From Scenedesmus sp. ARA3 (Eukaryota; Chlorophyta; Chlorophyceae; Sphaeropleales; Scenedesmaceae), in contig RWJK01001720.1 in assembly GCA_004335835.1 (NCBI GenBank), positions 88,816 through 152,815 of the forward strand: a stretch of DNA of 64,000 nucleotides. Reading direction: 5' to 3'. The position numbers and the translations under genes are program-made. The notes beneath the pieces were generated by a model. It made no database searches. It worked only from the letters and a program-made list of their open reading frames with translations, and was not told where the DNA came from. Shown piece by piece: positions 21,788 to 31,820 of the stretch; the first letter of the stretch is position 1; every line of letters starts with the position of its first letter.

Positions 21788-23055
21788 AGCTGTACATCTT
21801 CCTCCTGCTGCTCATCATTCTCCTGCCCAGCGCTGAACCCTAAGCCCCGCTTGCGCTTGTTCTGCAGCGTCTGCAGCGGCTGCTTTATACCCTGGCCTTC
21901 CCTGCCTAAACCCTGCCCAGGCCTGTACCCCATCTTCTCCATAAGCGAGTGTGCAGCACCCCAGCGGCCGGCAGCAGCAGCCTGCGCCGCTGCCGCTGCT
22001 GCCGCTTCTCGCGCTGCTGCTGCTGCTGCATCTTGCACTGACGGCCCGCCGGCTGTTGCTGGTGCTGCTGAGCCAGACAGCATGCTTGGCTCCTCATCTC
22101 CATCGCCGCCCACAACACCCCCAGGCACCCAAGCAATAGGGCCCCTAGGAGCCTCCTCCTGCCGCCTCTTCTTGCGCCGCTTGCTGCTCTTCAAAGCAGC
22201 AGCACTGCCCGGCCTACCCAGCCCCTGCTGCTGCTGCTGTGCTGCATACTGCCTGTCCTCTGCCTGCCAGGTGGGCAGCAGCTCCCGCTGCAGCAGCCGT
22301 GACAGTGCAGTGAGCCAGGGCTTGGCTGATGCAAAGGGGCAGCCAAGCCGCAGCTGTGGCGGCTGCCGGTATTGCTGCTGGTAATGCTGCTGCTGCTGCT
22401 GCTGGTGGTAGGGAGGCATGGTGGGTGCTGGCTGCATCCATGCAGGCAGCCGTAGCTCTGGCTGCCAAGGCCCTGCTATGCTGGAAGGATCGCCATTTGC
22501 AGCAATGCTCAGGTAACTTGAACGCTGCTGCTGCTGCTGCCGCTCATCTTGGTGGCTCTGCCGCTGCCGATCGTGATAGCTCCTATGGCTCTCCTGTTCA
22601 GGCCATCTCTGCTGCTGCCGCTGCTGCTCGTGCCGATCCCGCTCATGTGGCTGCTGCCGCTGAAAGCCGTTGGCATCTGCAGCAGCACCTGCTGCTGACG
22701 GCGCTGGTGGGCCGTACTGCTGCTGCTGCTGCTGGCTTGCTGCTGTTTCAAAGACATGCCGAAGTGCTGAGATGTCAAGCTGCCATCCCTTGCCCTTTGA
22801 TCCCCGCCTGAACAAGCGGTCTGCCTCAAAGATTGAGTTGGTCTCAGCCTCAATGCCTAGCTGGTTCTTTGACAGGCCCCTATCATGCAGCTGATTAGCG
22901 ATAACATGCGTCCTGGCTGTCTGCTGTGGCTGTGAAAGCAGGACGCTGGCTGCTGCACGCTTGAACTGCGAGACAGCATCTGAGCCTGGCCACGCGCGCT
23001 GAACTGCATGCAGCAGCAGCTGCTGCTGGTCTTCAGCTGCAGCTTGCCCCATCAT
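21679..23055 (-). CDS. G-patch domain protein, Q-rich, intronless
   Basis: A single open frame of 458 residues starting MMGQ. The C-terminal G-patch, roughly residues 363-407, reads MEKMGYRPGQGLGREGQGI and ends RKRGLGF, with the regular glycines of the family. G-patch proteins bind RNA and activate DEAH-box helicases, mostly in splicing or ribosome assembly; the exact partner here cannot be told. Upstream of it are a helical N-terminal part (residues 1-100, with FKRAAASVLLSQPQQ and GWQLDISALRHVFETA) that I do not recognise, several poly-Q runs, an R/H/Q-rich stretch, and a KSSKRRKKRRQEE basic cluster likely to act as a nuclear signal. It differs from its neighbours in having no intron. Confidence 0.8.
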
Positions 23056-23659
23056 TGAGACATTAGCTACAAAGCGAAGCTGCAGCTGTGCCTAGCTGTT
23101 ACCGAGGCTTGCCTGCAGACACAATAGAAGGGTTGCAGGGTGACTGGTGTGACAGCAGCAGGAGCACCGGTGCCAGCAGCACGCATCAGGCAACTGAGCA
23201 ACCGAAAGACAAACAAATAAAAGCCTAGATATAAGAAGGTTTCAAGTACCAGTGTGGACAGCGCACCATGCAGAAGATCGGTAGGAGCCCCGCTCGCCAA
23301 CGCAGCGTCACTAAGCTTGCACCTGACACCTGTGCTTGTGCCTCAATGGAGGAGTGTGCTACGGGTTTACAAGCTGGTCACGCATCAGAGCAACTATGCT
23401 TGCAGGACGATGCGTTCTAGCATGTCCGTCTGAACATTTGTCATGTGTGTCAGTGGCACTGTCAGTCAGTTCAAACTGCCAACCTTTGCATTGTATGCAG
23501 GCTCTTGACCTACCGTCTGGAGTGGTGGGCAGCCAATTATTAACGCAGTAATTGGATTGTATAACTCAAACCGACACTGCAGAGGCCTGCACTCCTCGTG
23601 GCACTTCGCGACCTTCATTAGCGTGGCAGTTGGTGCTGAGGCCGCTGCAGCAGCAGCAA
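23056..23659. other. divergent upstream region between the G-patch gene and the Q-rich gene
   Basis: Short ORFs only. An in-frame TAA at 23549-23551 closes the downstream frame. A possible acceptor (CACTGCAG) near 23580 would allow an upstream non-coding or short coding exon for the next gene. Confidence 0.5.
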
Positions 23660-24703
23660 ATGCAGCAACAGCAACAGCAGCAACAACAGCAACAACAGCA
23701 GCAGCTACAGGTGCAGCAGCAACAACAACCAGCACAGCAGCAGCAGCAGTCGCAGCAGCAGCAGCAGCATGACGTTGTCACCGTACAACAGCAGCTGTGG
23801 CGTGCTTTGCAGGCACATGAGACAACACTGCTGCAGCTGATACAAGAGCTGCGCGTCCGACAATGCAATGTAACAAAGCAGTTTGCAGCCGCATCTGCCT
23901 CCTTCACTAGTGGCGAAGCAGCACTTAGCGATGAGCAATCTGACAACATGAAGGGCCAGCTGCTGCTGCTGCAGCAGCAGCTGCAGCAGCTAGAGCAACA
24001 GGTCGAGGGGCATGCAACAAATCACACAGCATGACCAACGTTATTTAACTTGTGACTAAGCAGCAGGTCGAGGGGCATGAAACAAATCACAAAGCATGAC
24101 CAACGTGTTTTAACTTGTGACTAAGCAGCAGGTCGAGCGGCATGAAACAAATCACACAGCATGACCAAAGTTATTTAACTTGTGACTAAGCAGCAGGTCG
24201 AGCGCCATGAAACAAATCACACAGCATGACCAACGTTATTTAACTTGTGACTAAGCAGCAGGTCGAGCGCCATGAAACAAATCACACAGCATGACCAACG
24301 TTATTTAACTTGTGACTAAGCAGCAGGTCGAGCGCCATGAAACAAATCACACAGCATGACCAACGTTATTTAACTTGTGACTAAGCAGCAGGTCGAGCGC
24401 CATGAAACAAATCACAAAGCAGTCAGGCAACAGAGGCAACAGGCGCAGGGTGACCTGCTGGCGATGCTGCAGCCACCTGGCCTTAGATTTGGCGATGCTG
24501 CTGCTGCACCCAGCCAGCAGCAGCAGCAGCAGCAGCCGCCTGCAGCCGACACTTCAAGTGCTGCACTGGGTACTGCAGAGCTAGCAGCCGCACATTGTCA
24601 GCCATCCCTGCTCCTGTCGCCGCCGCAGCAGCAGCCCAAGCCTCAGCAGCCTCAGCAGCAGCAGCCTCAGCAGCAGCAGCAGCCTCAGCAGCAGCAGCAG
24701 CCT

Positions 24704-24744
<41 letters not shown>

Positions 24745-25150
24745 CTGGACCGCAGGTAGACCCCTGCAGCACATGGGCAGCATTGACCAGCTGCGCAGCG
24801 TCCTGCAGCAGCACCCTGCTGGTGAAGGCATGTCTGCAGCCACCCAGCAGCTGATCAACCAGCAGCTGTTGAAGGGCCAGGGAGCCTCCATTCCTGTGTC
24901 AGTAGCTGTGTCCATGTTCCTGCACCTGGAGAGGCAGCTAGGCATGCTGAAGAACAAGGTCGATGGGTTGGAAACAGCAGCAGTAGGTGCCAAGCGGCCG
25001 CGGACGATGCTTCGAACAAGCAGAGATGCGGCAGCAGCTAGCCCTGCCAGTGCTGCTGCAGTGCCTTGGCTGCCTAGGGCAGAGCAGGTGCCAGGGGCTG
25101 AGGCTGTGCAACCTCTGCAGGCAGCAGCTGCTGCTGGGCCTCATGCAGTG

Positions 25151-25204
<54 letters not shown>

Positions 25205-25813
25205 CCTGCAGGCCAGCAGCAGCGGCCTGTGGTGCGAGCCTTTCCCATCTTAGGTGACATGGGCACAATCAAGGCCCTGGCACACTTCCACTTTGTAGAC
25301 CTCTTGCCTGAGAACCTGATTGCGCTGGATGGCATGGGAAATGTCAATGATGCAGGCCTGCCTTGGACGCCTGCCCTGGCTGATGCAGCAGGCTTGGAGA
25401 AGTGGCGGGGCGGCAGGAGGGGTCCCTTCCAGCGCTGGTATGAAGTGCGCTTTGTGGCTGCACAGGTCAAGGAGAAGGCGCAGCAGATAGCAGAGATGAA
25501 ACAGCAGAGTGCAAATGAGGCTGCTGGGCATAGCAATGGTGTGCCTGATACTAATACATCTGCAGCAGCAGCTGCAGAGCAGGATAGGGAGAGTACTGAG
25601 GTTGGGCCTGGGGCCACTGACGAGCGTGGAAGTGAGGCAGCGCTGCTGCTTGAAGCAGCTGCAGCGCTGGATGCCGAGCGCAGTGAGTGGAAGATGACGC
25701 TGTACAAGTACTTCCACTTTTTGAAGAGCGGCGGGGGCATGGGCAGCAGCGGCAGCCAGGACAATGGGGCAGGGGAGGCAGCTGGCAGCGGGGAGGATGA
25801 GGGACAGCACTAG
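23660..25813 (+). CDS. Q/A-rich protein of unknown function
   Basis: Exons 23660-24001 and 24392-25813, both ending or starting in phase 0 at CAG|GTC, giving about 587 residues. The first ATG in the frame was chosen; an in-frame stop lies just upstream at 23549. Exon 1 encodes a Q-rich coiled-coil-like stretch (VTVQQQLWRALQAHETTLLQ, QQLQQLEQQ). Exon 2 has long poly-Q and poly-A, a helical part (VSVAVSMFLHLERQLGMLKN), a KRPRTMLR basic cluster, then a more ordered part around 25225-25480 with IKALAHFHFVDLLPENLIAL, GLEKWRG and FQRWYEVRFVAAQVKEKA. This last part faintly resembles the GCR1_C type of DNA-binding domain (spaced W residues, basic end), but I cannot confirm that. The intron is made entirely of 65-bp repeats. 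Confidence 0.65.
23989..24419 (+). repeat. 65-bp tandem array, about 7 units, forming an intron
   Basis: The unit (core ATGACCAACGTTATTTAACT, then TGTGACTAAGCAGCAGGTCG) recurs at 24031, 24096, 24161, 24226, 24291 and 24356, always 65 bp apart. Every unit contains CAGCAG|GTCGAG. Splicing from the GT in the first unit (24002) to the AG in the last (24391) removes exactly 390 bp, six units, and restores one frame (LEQQ joined to VERHETNHKAV). Unspliced, the frame meets TGA in each unit. Confidence 0.93.
25155..25203 (+). repeat. GCA/CAG run coding poly-Ala
   Basis: About 16 triplets inside exon 2 of the Q-rich gene, read in frame as alanine. Confidence 0.95.
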
Positions 25814-26771
25814 TCCCAGCAGCTTGGGGTTTGTAGATGTATTGTGGTTTGCTGTATCACTACAAGAGTTTGGTGTGTGAAAATGTTTTGTGATGTTGGC
25901 GTGTGAGCTGGTTCCGGTTGTATTGGGTTGGGCTGGTACCCCGCTGTCATGAGATTTGCTGCTGCAGTGAATGCATGTTGTATGCATGTATTTTAAGGTT
26001 ATGGGTTTTGCACTTCCTGCTGCAGTATGGTGTCATGGAGTTGAGTTCTCCTGGAACTTCAAGCTGATGGCGGCTGACTTGCAAGTGCTAGTAGCAGCAC
26101 GTGCTCTCTCCGAAAGCCAAAAGGTGCATGGTGTGTGTGGTCAGGCGGTGTGATGCACAGGGATCATGCTACTACTGGGCAACATATCTGTTTGACACCT
26201 CAGCAACAAGCTTGCGGTAATGAATTGGTGCAGTTGTGTGCATTCACTGCACTGCAGGCATGATGCCTTGTAAGTTACCTAGCAGCATCATTGGCATGTT
26301 CAGCATTGTGTCTTTGCAAGGACTGTCTGTGATCCAGTCAGCTACACTTCGACAGCACAGCCGACTTGTACCTGTACACAATCAACCACGTGGCTTTGTC
26401 CTCTGCATTGCAAGTGACCGTTGTGTACTGCAGCCTGCAAGCTGCAGGAGCAGCACACTTTACACCCGTCAGGCGTACAAAAGGCCCTTCATCCAGAAAG
26501 TGTTCTTACACCATGCAATACTGCCTATAACGCGCGACAGGAGGCATTCGCAAGGAGGGGTTTCGCGAGACAGACCGGGTGACACAGCTTTAGCTTTGAC
26601 TGTCCACGGTCGAAAAAGCTAAAGCGACTATCAGGCTGTGCTATATCTATCTTGACGGTCTGTCTTGTTCTTCGACACCAGTGTGCCGACGAGCAGCACT
26701 GCAGGCAGGCACTGCAACAAGCTTATGATTCGCACAGCATCATCAGCTCCACATCCACGGGCGATATTTGC

Positions 26772-26822
26772 AGCATGACCAACGTTGTCAACTTGTGACC
26801 GAGCAGCCGGCCAGATAGAGCG
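26772..26822 (+). repeat. dispersed diverged copy of the 65-bp intron unit
   Basis: AGCATGACCAACGTT, then AACTTGTGAC and GAGCAGC, matches the 24.0-24.4 kb unit in order and spacing, with a few substitutions and one missing base. It lies 2.3 kb from the array, outside the Q-rich gene. Confidence 0.8.
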
Positions 26823-26861
26823 GCAGCAGCAGTAGCAGGAGCACCAGGTCATCATCCCCAT

Positions 26862-26912
<51 letters not shown>
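26862..26912. repeat. CAG triplet microsatellite
   Basis: About 17 CAG units upstream of the USP gene start codon. Confidence 0.95.
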
Positions 26913-26914
<2 letters not shown>

Positions 26915-26987
26915 TGCGGCGCAGTAAGCCACAGCGTCACCCTGGTGCCACCCTTACCCTACAGCATAAGAACCAACACCAGCAGCC

Positions 26988-28696
26988 ATGAGCAGCAGCG
27001 AGGGCAGGGCCATCCTGCTTGCAGTTGATGACACAGATGCCTGCCAGCTGATGCTGCAGTGGGTGCTGGACAGTGACCTGCTGCTGCCAGGGGACAAGCT
27101 GCACCTGCTGCATGTCACCATGCGTGACACAGCAGGCACAGGCAGCAACCAGCTGCCGGGAGGTGACTACTTTTTGCAGGTACCGTGTGCAGAGTGTGCT
27201 TGTGGTACCCCATATACACCGTTTTTTTTACCTGAACCGTGCTACTGATGAGTCAAACTGCAGTGTGTGACGGCACGTACATGATTGTGAGCATTGCTGT
27301 TTCTACTGCATCCGCGGGGTCCTACTGCTGCATCTGTTTGCAGTGGTGCAGCCAGCCATGCTGCGCAAACGGCAGCAGCAACAGCAGTAGCAGTGGTCCT
27401 GCACAAATGCGGCTCGCACCACTGCGTGCCACCCCTGCACAATCGGCTCATTACGCCATCGACAACAAAGCTGCACCATACTGTGGTCACATCCGCCCGC
27501 TGCAACAATGTTGCATCATGCTGCTGCTGCAGGCGCATCCTCAGGAGGCGCAGCGCGTGGTGCTGGCCATGCTGCAGCGCCGCTTCCTGGGCAGCCTGGA
27601 AGCCCTGGGGATGCGGCCCACAGTGCACATCGTGCAGGTGAGGGGAACTTTGCCTATTTGTGTGTCACCCGGAAGCACACTGTGGCTGGTGGTGCTGCTT
27701 CCTGGGCGCCCTGGAAGCCCTGGGGCTGCGGCCCACGGTGCACATTGTGCAGGTGCGCGTTAACAACTGTTTCTCCCACTGATTGTATTGCGGTTCACCT
27801 TGAAGCACACTGCTTCTGCTGGTGCTGCTTCCTGGGCGCCCTGGAAGCCCTGGGGCTGCGGCCCACGGTGCACATTGTGCAGGTGCGCGTTAACAACTGT
27901 TTCTCCCACTGATTGTATTGCGGTTCACCTTGAAGCACACTGCTTCTGCTGGTGCTGCTTCCTGGGCGCCCTGGAAGTTCTGGGGATGCGGCCCACGGTG
28001 CACATCGTGCAGGTGCGGGCGGGTGTATCTGATTCTGTATAAAGCACAGCATGTCGAGCGTCATCTGCAGGAAGACGCACAGTTTCCTAGATGCCTCCTT
28101 GTGTGCGCCAAAACGTGATTCTTTTCGGAATTTGCTTGCCTGTAGGCCTCATAGTACGCCAAGATGGAGGGCAGGTCTAACTGCAGAAGCGGTCCCACCC
28201 ATCGCATGTATTGGCATGTGCGGCTTGGCTTATTGCTATCACTGCCATATGTTCTGCTTCCTGCAGGCCTCGCAGTGCGCCAAGACAATAGGCAGGCTCA
28301 TCTGCGCCAAGGCGCAGGACTTGAACTGCAGCCACGTGTACACATCATAACATGATTAGTGTTACAAACACTTGCCTGCAGGCCTCCCAGTGTGCCAAGA
28401 CAATAGGCAGGCTCATCTGCGCCAAGGCGCAAGACTTGAACTGCAGCCACGTCTACCTGGCAGCAGGCCGCGGCCAGCAACACCACAGCAGCAGGGGCGT
28501 GCTGGCCCGCATGATCAGCGGCCCTGGCATCAAGCAGTACGTGCAGCAGCACTGCACAGTGCCGCTGACAATTGTTGCGGCTGCAGGGGATGCAGCAGAG
28601 GTGGCAGAGTTTGAGGCAGCAGCAGCGGCAGCAGCGGCAGCAGCAGCGAAGCCTAGCAGTGCTGCTGGTAGTGCGCAGGGCCCAGCTGCGGTGTAA
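26988..28696 (+). CDS. Universal stress protein (USP) domain protein
   Basis: Exons 26988-27179, 27533-27637 and 28382-28696, all phase 0, about 203 residues. The first exon has the USP opening (ILLAVDDTDACQLMLQWVLD, then LLPGDKLHLLHVTM). The second carries the helix and strand RPTVHIVQ. The third has ASQCAKTIGRLICAKAQDL, CSHVYLAAGRG and the closing GPGIKQYVQQHCTVPLTIV, matching the family's last helix and beta strand, where PVTVV is usual. The GxxGx9G(S/T) nucleotide motif is only partly kept (GRG...SGPG), so ATP binding is uncertain. The C-terminal A-rich tail goes beyond the domain. USPs act in stress responses; a specific role cannot be inferred. Six further copies of the terminal exon follow. 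Confidence 0.82.
27700..28017 (+). repeat. three partial copies of USP exon 2 3' end with donors (130-bp unit)
   Basis: FLGALEALGLRPTVHIVQ and its GTGCG or GTGCGC donor are repeated near 27700-27757, 27820-27887 and 27950-28017. The last two are an almost exact 130-bp tandem repeat that includes intron text (AACAACTGTTTCTCCCACTG). The copies lack the 5' part of exon 2 and its acceptor. Confidence 0.92.
28136..28340 (+). repeat. two copies of USP exon 3 5' end
   Basis: A diverged copy at about 28141-28185 (TGTAGGCCTCATAGTACGCC) and a close copy at 28268-28340 (ASQCAKTIGRLICAKAQDL, ending in TAA) precede the true exon 3 at 28382. Confidence 0.9.
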
Positions 28697-28759
28697 GACC
28701 TTGGGAGATTCTTGTGTTGTGATGTTGCTGCGCAGCAGCAATGCAGTCCTGCAACCACA

Positions 28760-30181
28760 ATCCATCCACAGGCTAACCCGCATGATCAAAGGCCCTGGCA
28801 TCAAGCAGCACGTGCAGCAGCACTGCACTGTGCCGCTGACAATTGTTGCGGCTGCAGGGGATGCAGCAGAGGTGGCAGAGTTTGAGGCAGCAGCAGCGGC
28901 AGCAGGGGAAGCCTAGTAGTGGTGGGGGTGCTGCGCAGGGCCCTGCCGCGGTGTGAGGCCTTGGCAAAGTGATGTTGTTGTTTGCTCTGCAGCAGCAGGG
29001 GCGTGCTGGCCCGCATGCTCAGCGGGCCCGGCATCAAGCAGTACGTGCAGCAGCACTGCACAGTGCCGCTGGCGATCGTGGCGGCTGTTGGAGATGCAGC
29101 GGAGGTGGCAGAGTTCAAGGCGGCAGCGGCGGCGGCAGCAGCAGCAGCAGCAGCGGCAGCAGCAGCAGAGAAGCCTAGCAGTGCTGCTGGTAGTGCGCAG
29201 GGCCCAGCTGCGGTGTGAGACCTTGGGAGGTTTTTGTGATGTTGCTCAGCAGCAGCAATGCAGTCCTGCAACCACAACCCATCCACAGGCTAACCCGCAT
29301 GATCAGCGGCCCTGCATCAAGCAGTACGTGCAGCAGCACTGCACAGTGCCGCTGACAATTGTGGCGGCTGCAGGGGATGCAGCAGAGGTGGCAGAGTTTG
29401 AGGCGGCAGCAGCGGCAGCAGCAAAGCCTGGTGATGGCGGGGGTGCTGCGCAGGGCCCAAGTGCGGTGTGAGGCCTTGGCATGGATGGTGTCGTTGTCTG
29501 CTGTGCAGCAACAGCTCTGTCTAGCATGCTCAGCGGGCCTGGCATCAAGCAGGACGTGCAGCAGCACTGTGCCGCTGTGATTGTGGCGGCTGCGGGGGAT
29601 GCAGCGGAGGTGGTAGAGTTTGAGGCAGCAGCGGCAGCAGCAGCAGCAGCAGCAGCGACGCCTAGCAGTGCTGCTGGTAGTGTGCAGGGCCCAGGTGCGG
29701 TGTGAGACCTTGGGAGATTTTTGTGATTGTGCTCAGCAGCAGCAATGCAGTCCTGAAACAACAACACATCCGCAGGCTGGCGCGCATGCTCAGCGGGCCC
29801 GGTATCAAGCAGTACATGCAGCAGCACTGCACAGTACCGCTGACCATTGTGGCGGCTGCCGGAGATGCGGCCGAGGTGGCGGAGTTTGAGGCGGCAGCAG
29901 CAGCAGCGGCAGCGAAGCCCAGTGATGCTGCTGGTGGTGTGCAGGGCCCTGCTGCGGTGTGAGGCCTTGGCAAACCAATGTTGTTGTTTGTGCTGCAGCA
30001 GCAGTTCTGTCCAGCATTCTCAGCGGCCCCGGCATCAAGCAGCACTGTGCCGCTGGCGCTCGTTGTGGCTGCAGGGGACGAGGCAGAGGTGGCAGAGTTT
30101 GAGGCAGCAGCAGCAGCAGCAGCGGCTCGCTTGAAGCCTGGTGGTGGTGGGAGCGCTGCGCAGGGCCCAGGTGTGGTATGA
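28760..30181 (+). repeat. six additional tandem copies of the USP terminal exon
   Basis: Copies lie at about 28768-28916, 28990-29218, 29289-29471, 29511-29705, 29766-29962 and 29996-30181. Each starts at an AG acceptor-like site, repeats RMLSGPGIKQYVQQHCTVPL and AAAGDAAEVAEFEAAA, and ends in its own stop followed by a CCTTGGCAAA/CCTTGGGAG stretch. The copies at 28768, 28990, 29511 and 29766 keep the frame. The 29289 copy has lost one G in GGCCCTGGCATC, and the last copy has net loss of 17 bases; both are frameshifted. The arrangement suggests either alternative last exons or decaying copies. Confidence 0.93.
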
Positions 30182-31820
30182 GGCCTTGGCAAATCTATGA
30201 TGGCAGTTGCTGTGCAGGAGCACCGCAGTGCTGCAGCCGTAATGGCACTAAGTGCATGCCTGCAGGGTGTGATTCGCAAGGTTGCTGCATGTGTTTGTTG
30301 CGTTCTGCTAGCTGTGCTATGTTGGTGAGATGTGGTGGCACTCAACAGCAGCTGTGTTGCCTGCAGCCTGTTTTGTGTGGATGATGCTGTGCTGCCAACC
30401 TGTTCTTGACCAGCAGCCCGCTCGCCTCAGCAGCACAGTCACAGTGTGCAGCGGCAGGCCCGTAGACAGCGCGTGCCTGCAACACCTGCCATAGCACATA
30501 TAAATGTGGTGTTACTTCAAGCAAGTTGCGTCTACTTGAAACATTAAATGGAGTTGACCTTCAGCCTTTGCTCTTGCACAGTGCTGGGGGGTGCTAGGGC
30601 ACAACTGGCGTACCATGGTGATCACTCAAACTGAACTGCTTTCAAGAAGAAGGATTTGTGGTGCCATAGCAGTGTATCATACATGATGTTCTGTCTTTTT
30701 ACTCCAGTAATTGCTGCTGTGTTGCTCAGGTTGGTGCCTGCCTGTGTTTGTGATTGCAAGGTGTCTGATCATCATGTAGTGGAAGAACATGTGTCAAGCA
30801 TGCACGGAGGCATTCTGTAGAGCATGTGCTGTCATGCTGGTATCAGCAGGTGTCGCACCAGCTAATAACGTAATGCTTGCTAACTGCGCACTAGTGGCTC
30901 AGAAACGTGTGGTGTCCCCTCATGTAACAGTCATAATATGACTGAGCCTGAGCCCGCGGCGGGCACAGCATGAGACGGCTGGCCTTGAGATTTGGCCTTG
31001 AGAGTTGCTCAGGCTGGCAGTTTGCTTGCGCGACGCGCCTTGGGATGCAAGCTCTTGGGTGGCCTGAGGTGACCTGTCAGCGAATCTGAAGGGCTAGAAT
31101 GGCTGACCTGGCTCCAGCACAGCTTGAAGTGGTGCTGTGGTAACAGCAGTGCGGCTTGTTGTGCAAAAAGTGGTATGGTGAAGGCAACCAGCATTGTTGG
31201 CAACCCATGTAACCGCTGTTGGGTACGACTCATGGCAAGGACAAGGGTTGTCCAACCTGCTGAGGTTGGCATGCACTTCAAAGTGCCCAAGCACATGACA
31301 AGCTGGCAGAAAACCTGATGCTGCAGGGCAATGGGCGTGCGATTGTCTGCAGTTGCATAGACTTCAATACATGGCAACAGTAACAGGAGCTGTAGATGAT
31401 TCAAACCCCAAGCAACATGCCACATATCTTGCCACTCAGATCGTCCACGTCATCAATGTTGGCTCTCAACCTTCTATAAAGCTACCGAATTCACCGGCCA
31501 CGCGATTTTGTCTACACACGCTCGGCCCGCCATGCGCACTGCATTTTCGGGCTGAGCCTCGTAGCTGCTTGAAATGGCAGCTATTCCCCAGAACCGCGCT
31601 GACATCGCATCTTCAAGCGTTAGTGGTCCATCTGGCTGCTGTTTGGAATCCCCAGGTGCGGCAGCCCGCAGCAGGCAGCAGCACTCAACTGCTACTGCCT
31701 TGGACGCCAGTCTTGCTCAAACCGGGCATTGCTCCGCAGGCAGGGTAAGTCAGTACCTACGTGACTATATGGGCACCTGACAGGCCAGCAGCAGCCGCTG
31801 ATCAGCGCACCCCACTCCCC
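30182..31820. other. no gene recognised; upstream region of SMG1
   Basis: Only short unsupported ORFs. An ATG-led ORF at 31574-31744 ends at a possible donor, but the following intron would be 39 bp and out of phase, so it is not joined to SMG1. Confidence 0.55.

Larger units (their letters stand above)
25814..26987. other. no gene recognised; contains a stray 65-bp unit and a CAG run
   Basis: No convincing ORF. A single diverged 65-bp-type unit lies at 26772-26822 and a CAG run at 26862-26912 sits about 75 bp before the USP start codon, probably in its 5' UTR or promoter. Confidence 0.6.

Noticed and set aside
23989..24419. Possible CRISPR-like array (regular 65-bp spacing)
   Set aside because: The whole unit repeats without variable spacers, and it lies inside a eukaryotic gene.
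31574..31744. Alternative SMG1 first exon (MAAIPQNRADIA...)
   Set aside because: The donor at 31745 would need a 39-bp intron and the phase does not match the next exon.
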